Below the pieces are notes generated by a model. That model saw only the letters and a list, made by a program, of their open reading frames with translations. It was not told the origin of the DNA and ran no database searches. From positions 22,631 through 86,630 of the forward strand of contig CAMAGM010000001.1 of the NCBI GenBank assembly GCA_945833995.1: a stretch of DNA of 64,000 nucleotides, in the 5' to 3' direction. Position numbers and translations under genes: made by a program. Each line of letters opens with the position of its first letter. The stretch's first letter is position 1. This document shows, piece after piece, positions 1-9,397 of the stretch. This DNA comes from an uncultured Prevotella sp. (GTDB lineage: Bacteria > Bacteroidota > Bacteroidia > Bacteroidales > Bacteroidaceae).

Positions 1-638
1 TGACACCAGACTCTGTAGCTGCAGCCATTGGCGTGGAACTGCCTGAGACACTGCCCGCAGCAAAGAACCTTGCGGCACGTCCGCCACAGCTCTGCCAGGG
101 TTGCGGACATCGCGACGTTTATGCCGCCCTGAACAAGGTGGCAGAGGAATATCCCGACCACCGCATCTTCGGCGACATAGGTTGCTACACGCTCGGCGCA
201 CTGCCTCCATTCAAGGCATTGTCGAGCTGCGTTGATATGGGCGCATCGATAACCATGGCAAAGGGAGCCGCCGACGCAGGTCTGTTCCCAGCCATAGCCG
301 TGATAGGCGACTCGACCTTCACCCACTCGGGAATGACAGGTCTGCTGGACGCCGTGAACGACAAGTCGAATATCACGGTGATTATCTCCGACAACCTCAC
401 CACCGGAATGACAGGCGGTCAGGACTCTGCCGGCACAAACAAGTTTGAGGCAATCTGCATCGGACTTGGCGTAGAGCCAGATCACGTACGCGTGGTTGTT
501 CCCCTGCCAAAGAACATGGAGGAGATTACACGCACCATAAAAGAGGAGATAGAGTACAACGGAGTATCAGTAATCATTCCTCGTCGCGAGTGCATCCAGA
601 CAGCGGCAAGGCACGCGAGGGAAAGGAGAAAGAATTAG
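1..638 (+). CDS. iorA: indolepyruvate:ferredoxin oxidoreductase alpha subunit, C-terminal part (5' truncated by window edge)
   Basis: Frame is open from base 3 to the stop at 636-638. TPP-binding/oxidoreductase motifs CQGCGHRDVYAALNK, GDIGCYTLGALPPFKALSSCVDMGASI, GDSTFTHSGMTGLLDAV. Followed directly by the IorB gene. Confidence 0.93.
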   Translation, partial: TPDSVAAAIGVELPETLPAAKNLAARPPQLCQGCGHRDVYAALNKVAEEYPDHRIFGDIGCYTLGALPPFKALSSCVDMGASITMAKGAADAGLFPAIAVIGDSTFTHSGMTGLLDAVNDKSNITVIISDNLTTGMTGGQDSAGTNKFEAICIGLGVEPDHVRVVVPLPKNMEEITRTIKEEIEYNGVSVIIPRRECIQTAARHARERRKN

Positions 639-640
639 TA

Positions 641-749
641 TTAGAGGTGATAAGTGAGAGGTGAGAAGTGAGAGGTGAGAGATTACCTCATAGGCAAAAA
701 GCAAGGAGAGCTATTCTCTCACCCCTTACCTCTCACCCCTCACCACTCA
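641..749. repeat. intergenic hairpin element E1, (GTGAGAG)n/(CTCTCAC)n arms
   Basis: Left arm 654-682 GTGAGAGGTGAGAAGTGAGAGGTGAGAGA pairs with right arm 715-743 TCTCTCACCCCTTACCTCTCACCCCTCAC (25/29 by reverse complement). 7-nt internal periodicity. Confidence 0.85.
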
Positions 750-762
750 AAAAGAGAAGAAA

Positions 763-1335
763 ATGAAGAAAGATATTATCTTATGTGGTGTGGGAGGACA
801 AGGAATCCTCTCCATCGCAACAATCATAGGCGAGGCAGCAACAAAGGCAAACATCAACCTGAAGCAGGCTGAGGTACACGGAATGAGCCAAAGAGGTGGC
901 GACGTGCAGTCGAACCTCCGCCTCTCGACAGAGACCATCTACAGCGACCTTATTCAGAAAGGCGGAGCCGAAGTGATAATCTCCATGGAACCGATGGAGG
1001 CATTGCGCTACTTGCCTTATCTGGCAAAGGACGGAGTGATAGTGACAAGCAACAAGCCTTTCGTCAACATTCCCAACTACCCTGAGGAGCAAGACCTGTT
1101 CGGCGAGCTGAACGCACTGCCCAACAAGGTGGTGATGCTCGACATCGAGAACGTGGCAAAGGAGGCTGGCTCAGCCCGCTCTGCCAACGTGGTACTGCTC
1201 GGAATGGCTGCGAAATATATCGAGATAGTTTCATCGGAAGCCCTCCGCAACGCCGTTGCCACAATATTTGCCCGAAAAGGCGAAGCCATTGTGGAAGCAA
1301 ACCTCAAGGCGTTTGATATGGGGGCAAGTAATTAA
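763..1335 (+). CDS. iorB: indolepyruvate:ferredoxin oxidoreductase beta subunit
   Basis: MKKDIILCGVGGQGILSIATIIGEAA...VHGMSQRGGDVQSNLR is typical of IorB/pyruvate-ferredoxin gamma-type subunits; adjacent to iorA. Confidence 0.93.
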   Translation: MKKDIILCGVGGQGILSIATIIGEAATKANINLKQAEVHGMSQRGGDVQSNLRLSTETIYSDLIQKGGAEVIISMEPMEALRYLPYLAKDGVIVTSNKPFVNIPNYPEEQDLFGELNALPNKVVMLDIENVAKEAGSARSANVVLLGMAAKYIEIVSSEALRNAVATIFARKGEAIVEANLKAFDMGASN

Positions 1336-1442
1336 AGAGGTGAGAAGTGAGAGATATGTTAAAGGTTGAATATTGAAGGTTGAATTGCTGCGCAGTGCAG
1401 TATTCTCTCACCTCTCACCCCTCACCCCTCACCTCTCACCCC
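1336..1442. repeat. intergenic hairpin element E2, same heptamer family as E1
   Basis: Left arm 1336-1354 AGAGGTGAGAAGTGAGAGA, right arm 1404-1442 TCTCTCACCTCTCACCCCTCACCCCTCACCTCTCACCCC; spacer contains TGCGCAG (1389-1395). Confidence 0.85.
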
Positions 1443-1457
1443 TAAATAACAAAATAT

Positions 1458-2792
1458 ATGTACAGAAGACCACTACCTGACTGGAAGTCAGAATACCTCG
1501 ACCCTGAGTTGGAAACCATGTCGAGGGAGGAGATTGAGGCATTGCAGGTGAAGCGACTGAAAGCTACTGTCGAGCACTGCATGAACAATCCCGTTTACAA
1601 GGAACGATTGGAGAAGGCTGGCGTGACGGCAGAGAGCATTACAAGCGTTGACGACATTCGCCGCATCCCATTCACCACAAAGCAAGACCTGCGCGACACC
1701 TATCCCTTCGGACTCGCATCAGTGCCACTGACAGAGTGCGTGCGACTGCACTCATCGTCGGGAACTACTGGCAATCCTACCGTCATCCTTCACACACAGA
1801 AGGACCTCGACGAATGGGCAAACCAAGTGGCACGCAACCTATGGATGGTTGGCTTGCGCCCCGACGACGTGTTTCAGAACTCCTCTGGCTACGGAATGTT
1901 TACTGGTGGACTGGGCTTCCAATATGGAGCCGAGCGCATCGGTATGCTCACTATTCCAGCCGCTGCGGGCAACTCGCTCAGACAGATAAAATTCATGACC
2001 GACTTCGGCACTACTGCTGTCCACGCCGTTCCTTCCTACGTAACACGCCTGCACGAAGTGATGGTGGAACAGGGCATCGACCCTCGTCGCGACACCAAGC
2101 TACGCGTGCTTGCCATTGGTGCCGAGCCACACTCCGAGGAACAGCGTAAGCGCATTGAGGAGATGATGGGTGTGAAGGCTTACAACTCCTTCGGAATGTC
2201 GGAGATGTGCGGTCCTGGTGTGGGCTTCGAGTGCAAGGAACAAAACGGACTCCACTTCTGGGAGGACTACTACATAGTTGAGATTGTTGACCCAGAGACT
2301 CTTGAGCCAGTGCCCGACGGTGAGATAGGCGAACTTGTGCTGACAACGCTCAACCGCGAGGCAATGCCTCTGCTACGCTATCGCACACGCGACCTGACGA
2401 GGGTACTCGGACGCTCCTGTCCGTGTGGCAGAAACCACGTAAGGCTCGATCGCATGCGCGGACGCTCTGACGACATGATGGTGCTGCGCGGCGTGAACAT
2501 CTTCCCAATACAGATTGAGAAGATTCTGATGCAGTTCAAGGAGCTGGCAAATAACTATCTCATCACACTAACCACCGACGAGAACAACGACAACATGACC
2601 GTGGAGGTGGAACTGGAACAGCTCTTCACCGACGATTTCCAACGCCTTACAGCCCTGCAGAAGAAGATAACCCGCGCCCTAAAGGACGAAATTCTGCTTA
2701 CTCCTATCGTAAAACTCGTGCCAAAGGGAACTTTGCCAGTGAGCGATGGCAAGGCAGTGAGAGTGGTTGACAAGAGAACGGTGTATAAATAA
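1458..2792 (+). CDS. paaK: phenylacetate-CoA ligase family protein (aryl-CoA ligase), copy 1
   Basis: Adenylate-forming motif LHSSSGTTGNPTV, YNSFGMSEMCGPGVGFEC, RYRTRDLTRVL, RGRSDDMMVLRGVNIFP. Confidence 0.93.
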   Translation: MYRRPLPDWKSEYLDPELETMSREEIEALQVKRLKATVEHCMNNPVYKERLEKAGVTAESITSVDDIRRIPFTTKQDLRDTYPFGLASVPLTECVRLHSSSGTTGNPTVILHTQKDLDEWANQVARNLWMVGLRPDDVFQNSSGYGMFTGGLGFQYGAERIGMLTIPAAAGNSLRQIKFMTDFGTTAVHAVPSYVTRLHEVMVEQGIDPRRDTKLRVLAIGAEPHSEEQRKRIEEMMGVKAYNSFGMSEMCGPGVGFECKEQNGLHFWEDYYIVEIVDPETLEPVPDGEIGELVLTTLNREAMPLLRYRTRDLTRVLGRSCPCGRNHVRLDRMRGRSDDMMVLRGVNIFPIQIEKILMQFKELANNYLITLTTDENNDNMTVEVELEQLFTDDFQRLTALQKKITRALKDEILLTPIVKLVPKGTLPVSDGKAVRVVDKRTVYK

Positions 2793-2941
2793 GGCCCACC
2801 CCCTGCCCCTCCCTGGGGAGGGGAGTCCAATGCGGATGATGTAGGGCTACTGTAGAGAAATAATTAAACCAATTAACAATAAAGGCCTCCGCCAATGCGC
2901 AGCCTTCTCCCCTCCCCAGGGAGGGGCAGGGGGTGGGCCTC
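2792..2941. repeat. intergenic composite element E3 with perfect 34-bp inverted arms (CCTCCCTGGGGAGG family)
   Basis: 2792-2825 AGGCCCACCCCCTGCCCCTCCCTGGGGAGGGGAG is the exact reverse complement of 2907-2940. Each arm also holds its own palindrome CCCTCCCTGGGGAGGG-like. Confidence 0.92.
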
Positions 2942-2958
2942 AAATAAAAAATATAACT

Positions 2959-3381
2959 ATGACAATAAAACAGCTATCAATATTCATGGAGAACCGTAGC
3001 GGTGCGCTGCTACGAGTTCTTGAGATGCTGCGCGACAACGGCATCAGCATCGTAGTGAGCACACTGGGCGACACCGACGGATTCGGCATCTACCGCGTAA
3101 TCTGCAACGACACCGAAAAGGCATTCAAGCTGCTGCGCGACAAGAACATCTCAGCCACAATAACCAACGTCTATGCCATCCGCCTTGCCACCAACCAACC
3201 TGGTGCAGCGGCGGAAATAGTGGAGAAGTTGACAAAGGCTAGAGTGACCATAAAATACATGTACTCTTTCATGTATGGCGGCAACGGCATCGTCGTGCTG
3301 AAAGTCGATGACAACGACAAGGCAGAAGAAACGGTAATGCTGAACAAACTGGACTATATAACAGAAGAAGAACTAAAATAA
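2959..3381 (+). CDS. tandem ACT-domain protein (amino-acid binding)
   Basis: 140 aa, MTIKQLSIFMENRSGALLRVLEMLRDNGISI..., two ACT-like halves; commonly next to iorAB/paaK. Confidence 0.85.
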   Translation: MTIKQLSIFMENRSGALLRVLEMLRDNGISIVVSTLGDTDGFGIYRVICNDTEKAFKLLRDKNISATITNVYAIRLATNQPGAAAEIVEKLTKARVTIKYMYSFMYGGNGIVVLKVDDNDKAEETVMLNKLDYITEEELK

Positions 3382-3404
3382 CATCCACAAAAAATCAAAC
3401 ACAA

Positions 3405-4499
3405 ATGAAAAAAACTACGACAATCGTTGCGGCTCTGATGATGTGCGCAACAATGACCTGGGCGGAGACTACCAGTCCGCCAGAGACAAACGAGGAGAAA
3501 GACCTAAAGTATTGGGCAGAAGCCGTGGCTTCGAGAGTAAAAGTCACTGGCTACGCACAGGCTGGCTACACAGCCACGATGCCCGAAGAAGGACAGAACA
3601 CAAACACATTCGACATGAAACGCGCCATACTGATGGTGGCTGCCAACGTCACACCACAGTTCTACGCTTTCTTCATGCACGACTTCAAGAGCAAGGACAT
3701 GCAAGAGTACTACCTTGAGTACCGACCATCAAAGGCGTTCAACCTGCGCTTCGGACAGTCAAAAATTGAGCTATCGATGGAGAACCCAATGTCGCCAACG
3801 GTATTGGAGAGCATCGGACCAATGTCGCAAAGTGTATTTTGGCTTTGCGGTGCCGACCCGCTGATGGGCAATCCTGCTGGTCGAGACCTCGGGCTTATGG
3901 CATACGGTGACCTGTTCAAGGGCAAACTACGGTACGTGCTTGAGGTGGTGAACGGCGGACAGACAAACACTGCCGACAAGGACAACAGAAAGAACATAAT
4001 AGGGAAACTGGAATACAGACCCGACCCACGCTTCCGCGCCTCAGTGTCGGGACAACTCGGCTATGGTTGCGCCGTGAAGGCTTCGGAGTATAACCTCACG
4101 GTGATGGAGGGCGAGACATACCGCCAAAACCGCTATGCCGTGGGAATGGAATGGAAATCGAAGATTACAGGCAACGACTACCACAAGAATCGCTGCATGA
4201 TGGTGCGCACAGAGGTGCTCGGAGGCAAGGATGGCGACTGCGGCAGCTTCGGTGCCTACGTCTCCACTGCCATTCCGGTGTATAAGGGACTCGACGTGGT
4301 GGCAATGGCAGACTACATGAACTACAACACAGATGCCAAAATAAAGAAGACAAACCTCATGGCAGGACTCCAGTATTGGATATTCAAGAAATGTCGTCTG
4401 CAAGCACAATACACCTACAGTCTCCGCAGCGATGCAATGAAAATGCTGCAAGGCGAAAACCAAAGCATCATTCAAACACAAATACAAGTAGCGTTCTGA
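3405..4499 (+). CDS. outer-membrane porin (phosphate-selective porin O/P-like)
   Basis: Signal peptide, then alternating beta-strand pattern with AFNLRFGQSKIELSMENPMSPTVLESI and a C-terminal aromatic residue (QVAF). Confidence 0.75.
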   Translation: MKKTTTIVAALMMCATMTWAETTSPPETNEEKDLKYWAEAVASRVKVTGYAQAGYTATMPEEGQNTNTFDMKRAILMVAANVTPQFYAFFMHDFKSKDMQEYYLEYRPSKAFNLRFGQSKIELSMENPMSPTVLESIGPMSQSVFWLCGADPLMGNPAGRDLGLMAYGDLFKGKLRYVLEVVNGGQTNTADKDNRKNIIGKLEYRPDPRFRASVSGQLGYGCAVKASEYNLTVMEGETYRQNRYAVGMEWKSKITGNDYHKNRCMMVRTEVLGGKDGDCGSFGAYVSTAIPVYKGLDVVAMADYMNYNTDAKIKKTNLMAGLQYWIFKKCRLQAQYTYSLRSDAMKMLQGENQSIIQTQIQVAF

Positions 4500-4518
4500 A
4501 GAATTAAGAGTTACAAAT

Positions 4519-4617
4519 TAAAGGAGTTCAAGGAGTTAAAGACGTATGTCTGTGGCTTGCTAACTCCCTAACCCCAAAGCGAAATCACTATTGTCTTTAA
4601 CTCCCTGAACTCCTTTA
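4519..4617. repeat. intergenic hairpin element E4, AGGAGTT family
   Basis: 4519-4543 TAAAGGAGTTCAAGGAGTTAAAGAC vs 4593-4617 GTCTTTAACTCCCTGAACTCCTTTA: 24/25 inverted match. Confidence 0.88.
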
Positions 4618-4639
4618 ACTCTCCTAAAAAAATATAGTT

Positions 4640-6199
4640 ATGTTTATAAAGATATTACTTACGATAGTTTTCCTCTGCGTCACGGTGGCAGTAGGAGTGT
4701 ATTCAAGAAAGCAGGCGAAGTCGGTTGACGGCTTTGTGCTTGGCGGACGTTCGGTAGGTCCTTGGCTCACAGCCTTCGCCTACGGCACGTCGTATTTCTC
4801 TGCCGTGGTTTTCGTTGGCTATGCAGGACAGTTCGGTTGGAAATACGGAATGTCGGCATCGTGGATTGGCGTGGGCAACGCCATCATCGGCTCACTGTTG
4901 GCGTGGCTCGTTCTGGGCAAGCGTACGAAACTGATGACACAACACATACAGAGCCGCACCATGCCCGACTTTTTCGGCACACGATATGCCGACGAGGGAT
5001 TGCGCGTGGCGGCTTCCATAATAGCCTTCATATTCCTCATTCCCTACACAGCCGGCGTGTATATGGGCATCTCTAAACTCTTTGAGATGGGATTTGGAAT
5101 ACCTTATACCTACTGCGCCATAATCATGGCTCTGCTAACCGCCATCTACGTCATTCTCGGCGGTTACAAGGCAACAGCTATCAACGATTTCATTCAGGGC
5201 ATCATAATGCTCTTCGGCATAACGACGGTCATTGCCGTGGTGCTCCACAACCAGGGCGGACTTACGGAAGCCGTGGCGAAGATGTGCGATGCAGTGCCTA
5301 CTGCCCACGACCTTGAGGACAAGTCGGGACTGTTTGCCAACTTCCAGGCGGGTGAATTCGCCTCGTGGTTCGGCCCAGCACCTTTGAGCCTGCTCGGTGT
5401 TGTAGTCCTGACATCGCTCGGCACATGGGGACTGCCACAGATGGTGGGCAAGTTCTACTCCATCACCGATGAGTCGGCAATACGCCGCGGTACGATTATC
5501 TCTACTATTTTCGCCCTTGTTGTGTCGGGTGGCTGCTACTTCCTCGGAGGTTTCGGACGACTGTTCCCTGAGCCAGCCTTCAGTCTCGAAAAGCACAAGT
5601 ATGCCTACGATAGCATCGTGCCCTCCATGCTTGAGACATTGCCCGACGTGCTCATAGCCCTCGTGGTGCTCCTCGTCCTCTCAGCCTCCATGTCAACCCT
5701 CGCCTCACTGGTACTCACATCATCTTCTACAATGACCCTCGACCTTATCTATCGCGACAAGAAATCGCAGGAGGGCGAAGTGGAAGGTGGCGAGATTGAC
5801 GACATCGTGGCAGAAAAGATAGAGCGTCGCAAGGTACTCGTGATGCGAGTGCTGATAGTGTTCTTCATAGTGCTCTCGCTGATGATAGCTCTCAACCCGC
5901 CGCAGTTCATTGCACAGTTGATGGGCATCTCGTGGGGAGCCCTTGCCGGTGCCTTCCTTGCCCCATTCCTCTTGGGACTCTACTGGAAGGGCGTTACCCG
6001 CATCGCCGTATGGGCATGCTTCGTCTGGGGCGTTGGACTCACGGTAGTAAACATGATGCTTGGCAACGCCATCCTCAACCCCATCGACTGCGGTGCGGTG
6101 GCAATGGTGGGAGGCTTCGCCGTGGTCTGGATAGTCAGCCTCTTCACACCGAAGATGAAACAGGCAACTGTAGAAAACATATTTAAATGCTATGAATAA
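4640..6199 (+). CDS. sodium:solute symporter family (SSS) transporter
   Basis: 519 aa multi-TM; KSVDGFVLGGRSVGPWLTAFAYGTSYFSAVVFVGYAGQFGWKYG motif of the SSS family. Confidence 0.88.
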   Translation: MFIKILLTIVFLCVTVAVGVYSRKQAKSVDGFVLGGRSVGPWLTAFAYGTSYFSAVVFVGYAGQFGWKYGMSASWIGVGNAIIGSLLAWLVLGKRTKLMTQHIQSRTMPDFFGTRYADEGLRVAASIIAFIFLIPYTAGVYMGISKLFEMGFGIPYTYCAIIMALLTAIYVILGGYKATAINDFIQGIIMLFGITTVIAVVLHNQGGLTEAVAKMCDAVPTAHDLEDKSGLFANFQAGEFASWFGPAPLSLLGVVVLTSLGTWGLPQMVGKFYSITDESAIRRGTIISTIFALVVSGGCYFLGGFGRLFPEPAFSLEKHKYAYDSIVPSMLETLPDVLIALVVLLVLSASMSTLASLVLTSSSTMTLDLIYRDKKSQEGEVEGGEIDDIVAEKIERRKVLVMRVLIVFFIVLSLMIALNPPQFIAQLMGISWGALAGAFLAPFLLGLYWKGVTRIAVWACFVWGVGLTVVNMMLGNAILNPIDCGAVAMVGGFAVVWIVSLFTPKMKQATVENIFKCYE

Positions 6200-6590
6200 T
6201 CTAAAGGATTTCCTCAACGAGGGCGACCGCTTTGCCGCAACAAACGGGATGCAGCTCACCGAGATTCGTGAAGGCTATGCACGCGCCGAGATGACGGTAG
6301 AGAAGCGACACCTCAATGGCGCCAACGTCTGCCAAGGTGGAGCCTACTTCACCCTCGCCGACCTTGCCTTTGCCGCCGTGACCAACTCGCACGGCAACAT
6401 CACCCTCGGCATACAGAACAGCATCACCTTCCTGCAGTCGGCACACGAGGGCGACACCCTCATTGCCGAGGCATACGAGACCTTCAACCACCATCGCCTA
6501 CCCTTCTGCGAAATGCGCATCACCAACCAAAAGGGTGAACTTCTGTGCGTAGTTACTGGGTCGGCGTATAGGACGAGTAAGGAATGGTAG
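6192..6590 (+). CDS. paaI: PaaI-type hotdog-fold acyl-CoA thioesterase
   Basis: LNGANVCQGGAYFTLADLAFAAVTNSHG hotdog motif; overlaps the symporter stop by 8 nt. Confidence 0.85.
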   Translation: MNNLKDFLNEGDRFAATNGMQLTEIREGYARAEMTVEKRHLNGANVCQGGAYFTLADLAFAAVTNSHGNITLGIQNSITFLQSAHEGDTLIAEAYETFNHHRLPFCEMRITNQKGELLCVVTGSAYRTSKEW

Positions 6591-6737
6591 GCCCACCCCT
6601 ACCCCTCCCTGGGGAGGGGAGTACATTACGGATGATATAGGGGATTTTTTAGTGATATTTTTAAACAATTAATAACAATTGGTCACCCACCAGCGCGCAG
6701 CCCACCCCCCTCCCCAGGGAGGGGACGGGGGTAGGTC
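6589..6737. repeat. intergenic composite element E5, second copy of the E3 type
   Basis: Arms GGCCCACCCCTACCCCTCCCTGGGGAGGGGAGT and CCCACCCCCCTCCCCAGGGAGGGGACGGGGGTAGGTC. Spacer shares GCGGATGAT, TTAAACAATTAAT and CGCGCAGCC words with E3. Confidence 0.88.
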
Positions 6738-6767
6738 TCTGGAGTGAACCTCAAAAACAATAAAACT

Positions 6768-8075
6768 ATGATTTTAAACAGAGCAATGGAATGTATGGAT
6801 CGTGAGTCCATGCGCAAACTACAGACCGAACGTCTTATCAAGACAGTTAAGACATGTTATGAAAAGGTGCCCTTCTATCGCCGTAAGATGGACAAGATGG
6901 GCATCAAGCCAGAAGACATAAAGTCTATCGACGACATCCACCGTCTGCCATTCACCACAAAGCACGACCTGCGCGACGAATATCCTTTCGGTCTGCAGGC
7001 CGTTCCCCAGAGCGAGGTGGTCAGAATTCACGCCTCATCGGGAACAACAGGAAAGCCCGTAGTTGGAACATACACGAAGAACGACCTCGCTATGTGGGCT
7101 GAAGGCGCAGCACGCGTCATGGCAGCCGGTGGCGTGACGAAGGGCGACATCGTGCAGGTGAGCTACGGCTACGGACTGTTCACCGGCGGACTTGGCGCAC
7201 ACGACGCTGCAGGACTGCTCGGTGCCGTTCAGCTGCCTACATCTGCAGGCAACTCCGAGAAGCAGATAATGCTGATGAAGGACTTCGGTTCTTCCGTTCT
7301 CTGCTGCACGCCATCATACGCACTGCATCTTGCAGAAGTGATAGAAAAGAGCGACAGCGTGAAGAAGGAAGACCTAAAGCTGCGCGTCGGCTTCTTCGGT
7401 GCAGAGCCATGGACAGAGGGCATGCGCAAGGAACTGCAGGAGCGACTGGGCATCAAGGCTATCGACATCTACGGACTCACCGAGATGTGCGGTCCTGGTG
7501 TTGGCGGCGAGTGCGAATATCAGAACGGAACACACCTCTGGGAAGACATGTTCTTTCCTGAAATCATCAATCCCGACACACTGGAGCCATGCGAGCCAGG
7601 AGAGTTTGGTGAGCTTGTGTTCACGTCGCTCTGCAAGGAGGCGATGCCAATCATACGCTACCGCACACGCGACCTCACACGCCTCATCTACGACAAGTGC
7701 GAGTGTGGACGTACGGCAGTGCGCATGGACCGCATTCTCGGACGTTCCGACGACATGATGATCATACGCGGCGTGAACGTTTTCCCAAGTCAGATAGAGA
7801 CCTGTCTCACCGAGTTCCCAGCCTTCACGGCACAGTATTTCATCACCGTCGATCGCAAGAACAACGAGGACACCTTCGACCTCGACGTGGAGCTCCGCAG
7901 CGAGTTCTTCTCGCCCAACCCATCGAAGCAGATGCCATACATCAAACCTCTCTACGACCGCATCGTGTCGATGGTTGGCATCAAGCCAAACATCCACATC
8001 AAGGAGCCAGGACAAATCCAGCGCTCAATAGGAAAGGCAAAGCACGTTAACGACAAGAGAAACTTTAAGAATTAA
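6768..8075 (+). CDS. paaK: phenylacetate-CoA ligase family protein, copy 2
   Basis: IHASSGTTGKPVVGTY, YGLTEMCGPGVGGECEYQNG, GRSDDMMIIRGVNVFPSQIE. The ORF track starts at GTG 6744; ATG 6768 fits the paralogue better. Confidence 0.92.
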   Translation: MILNRAMECMDRESMRKLQTERLIKTVKTCYEKVPFYRRKMDKMGIKPEDIKSIDDIHRLPFTTKHDLRDEYPFGLQAVPQSEVVRIHASSGTTGKPVVGTYTKNDLAMWAEGAARVMAAGGVTKGDIVQVSYGYGLFTGGLGAHDAAGLLGAVQLPTSAGNSEKQIMLMKDFGSSVLCCTPSYALHLAEVIEKSDSVKKEDLKLRVGFFGAEPWTEGMRKELQERLGIKAIDIYGLTEMCGPGVGGECEYQNGTHLWEDMFFPEIINPDTLEPCEPGEFGELVFTSLCKEAMPIIRYRTRDLTRLIYDKCECGRTAVRMDRILGRSDDMMIIRGVNVFPSQIETCLTEFPAFTAQYFITVDRKNNEDTFDLDVELRSEFFSPNPSKQMPYIKPLYDRIVSMVGIKPNIHIKEPGQIQRSIGKAKHVNDKRNFKN

Positions 8076-8076
8076 C

Positions 8077-9396
8077 ATGAATACACCTTTAAATTACGAC
8101 ATCGTCACTGAGGCCATCGAGCAGATGGGTCTCGGCGACTTTTCACAAGCTACTATCAGAGACATACAAAGCCTATCGAGAACCCTTGAGGAAAAGACAG
8201 GTGAGACAGTCATTCACCTTGAGATGGGCGTACCGGGACTGAAGCCTTCGGAGATAGCCCTCCGTGCTGAGCAAGAAGCCCTTGCCAACGGCTGCGCCAC
8301 AATCTATCCACCTAACGGAGGAATCCCAAGGATAAAGAACGCCACATCGCAGTTCGTCAAGGCTTTCATCGGCATTGACATCGACCCGCTCTGCTGCATA
8401 CCTACCACAGGCTCCATGCAAGGCACCTTCGCAACGTTCACTATTTGGAAACACTCGTCGGTGGCAAACGAGAAAGGCGAGCCTACGGTACTTTTCATCG
8501 ACCCCGGCTTCCCAGTGCAGACAACGCAGTGTGACGTCATTGGAATAAAACACATCGGACTCGACATTCACGACTACCGCGGCAAGGATCTCATTGCAAA
8601 GCTCGAAGAGATAATCGCCCAGCACAACATCTGCGGCATCGTATATTCCAACCCGAACAACCCATCGTGGGTTTGCTTCAACGAAGAGGAATTGGAAGGA
8701 ATAGGCAAGTTGGCAACGAAATATGACTTCATCGTGCTTGAAGACCTTGCATATTTCGCCATGGACTTCCGCCGCGACCTCTCCCACCCCTTCGAGGCAC
8801 CATATCAGGCAACAGTGGCACGCTACACCGACAACTACATGCTGTCAGTCTCTGGTTCAAAGGCTTTCTCCTACGCAGGTCAGCGCATCGGCGTCTGCTG
8901 CATAAGCAACAAGCTCTACCACCGCGTCTATCCTTCGCTGCAGGAAAACTTCGGCGTAGGCGAGTTCGGCAATTTCTTCGCCAACCGTCTGATGTACACC
9001 TTCTCAAGTGGCACCACGCATAGCGTCCAGCACGCCATGGCAGCACTTATGGAAGCTGCATGCAATGGTTCCTACTGCTTCCTCGACGACGTGAGGGAAT
9101 ATGGCAGACGTGCAAAATACATGAAGGAAGTACTTCTCGCCAACGGCTTTTACCTTGTTTATGACAACGACCTCGGAGCACCCCTCGCTGACGGTTTCTA
9201 CTTCACCGTACAATATCCCGGAATGAACGACCTGCAACTCACCCGTGAGCTGATGTACTACGGCATCGCCGTCTATCCGCTCGACACCATGGGCTCGACA
9301 CAACAAGGTGTCCGCATCTGCACCTCGTTCTTCTCCGACAACCTTCAGCCACTGTTCAAGGAAAGGATAGAGGCGTTTAAGAGGAACATGAATTAA
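8077..9396 (+). CDS. pyridoxal-phosphate aminotransferase class I/II
   Basis: PLP lysine motif SVSGSKAFSYAGQRIGV, VYSNPNNPSW; 1 nt after paaK copy 2. Confidence 0.9.
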   Translation: MNTPLNYDIVTEAIEQMGLGDFSQATIRDIQSLSRTLEEKTGETVIHLEMGVPGLKPSEIALRAEQEALANGCATIYPPNGGIPRIKNATSQFVKAFIGIDIDPLCCIPTTGSMQGTFATFTIWKHSSVANEKGEPTVLFIDPGFPVQTTQCDVIGIKHIGLDIHDYRGKDLIAKLEEIIAQHNICGIVYSNPNNPSWVCFNEEELEGIGKLATKYDFIVLEDLAYFAMDFRRDLSHPFEAPYQATVARYTDNYMLSVSGSKAFSYAGQRIGVCCISNKLYHRVYPSLQENFGVGEFGNFFANRLMYTFSSGTTHSVQHAMAALMEAACNGSYCFLDDVREYGRRAKYMKEVLLANGFYLVYDNDLGAPLADGFYFTVQYPGMNDLQLTRELMYYGIAVYPLDTMGSTQQGVRICTSFFSDNLQPLFKERIEAFKRNMN

Positions 9397-9397
9397 G

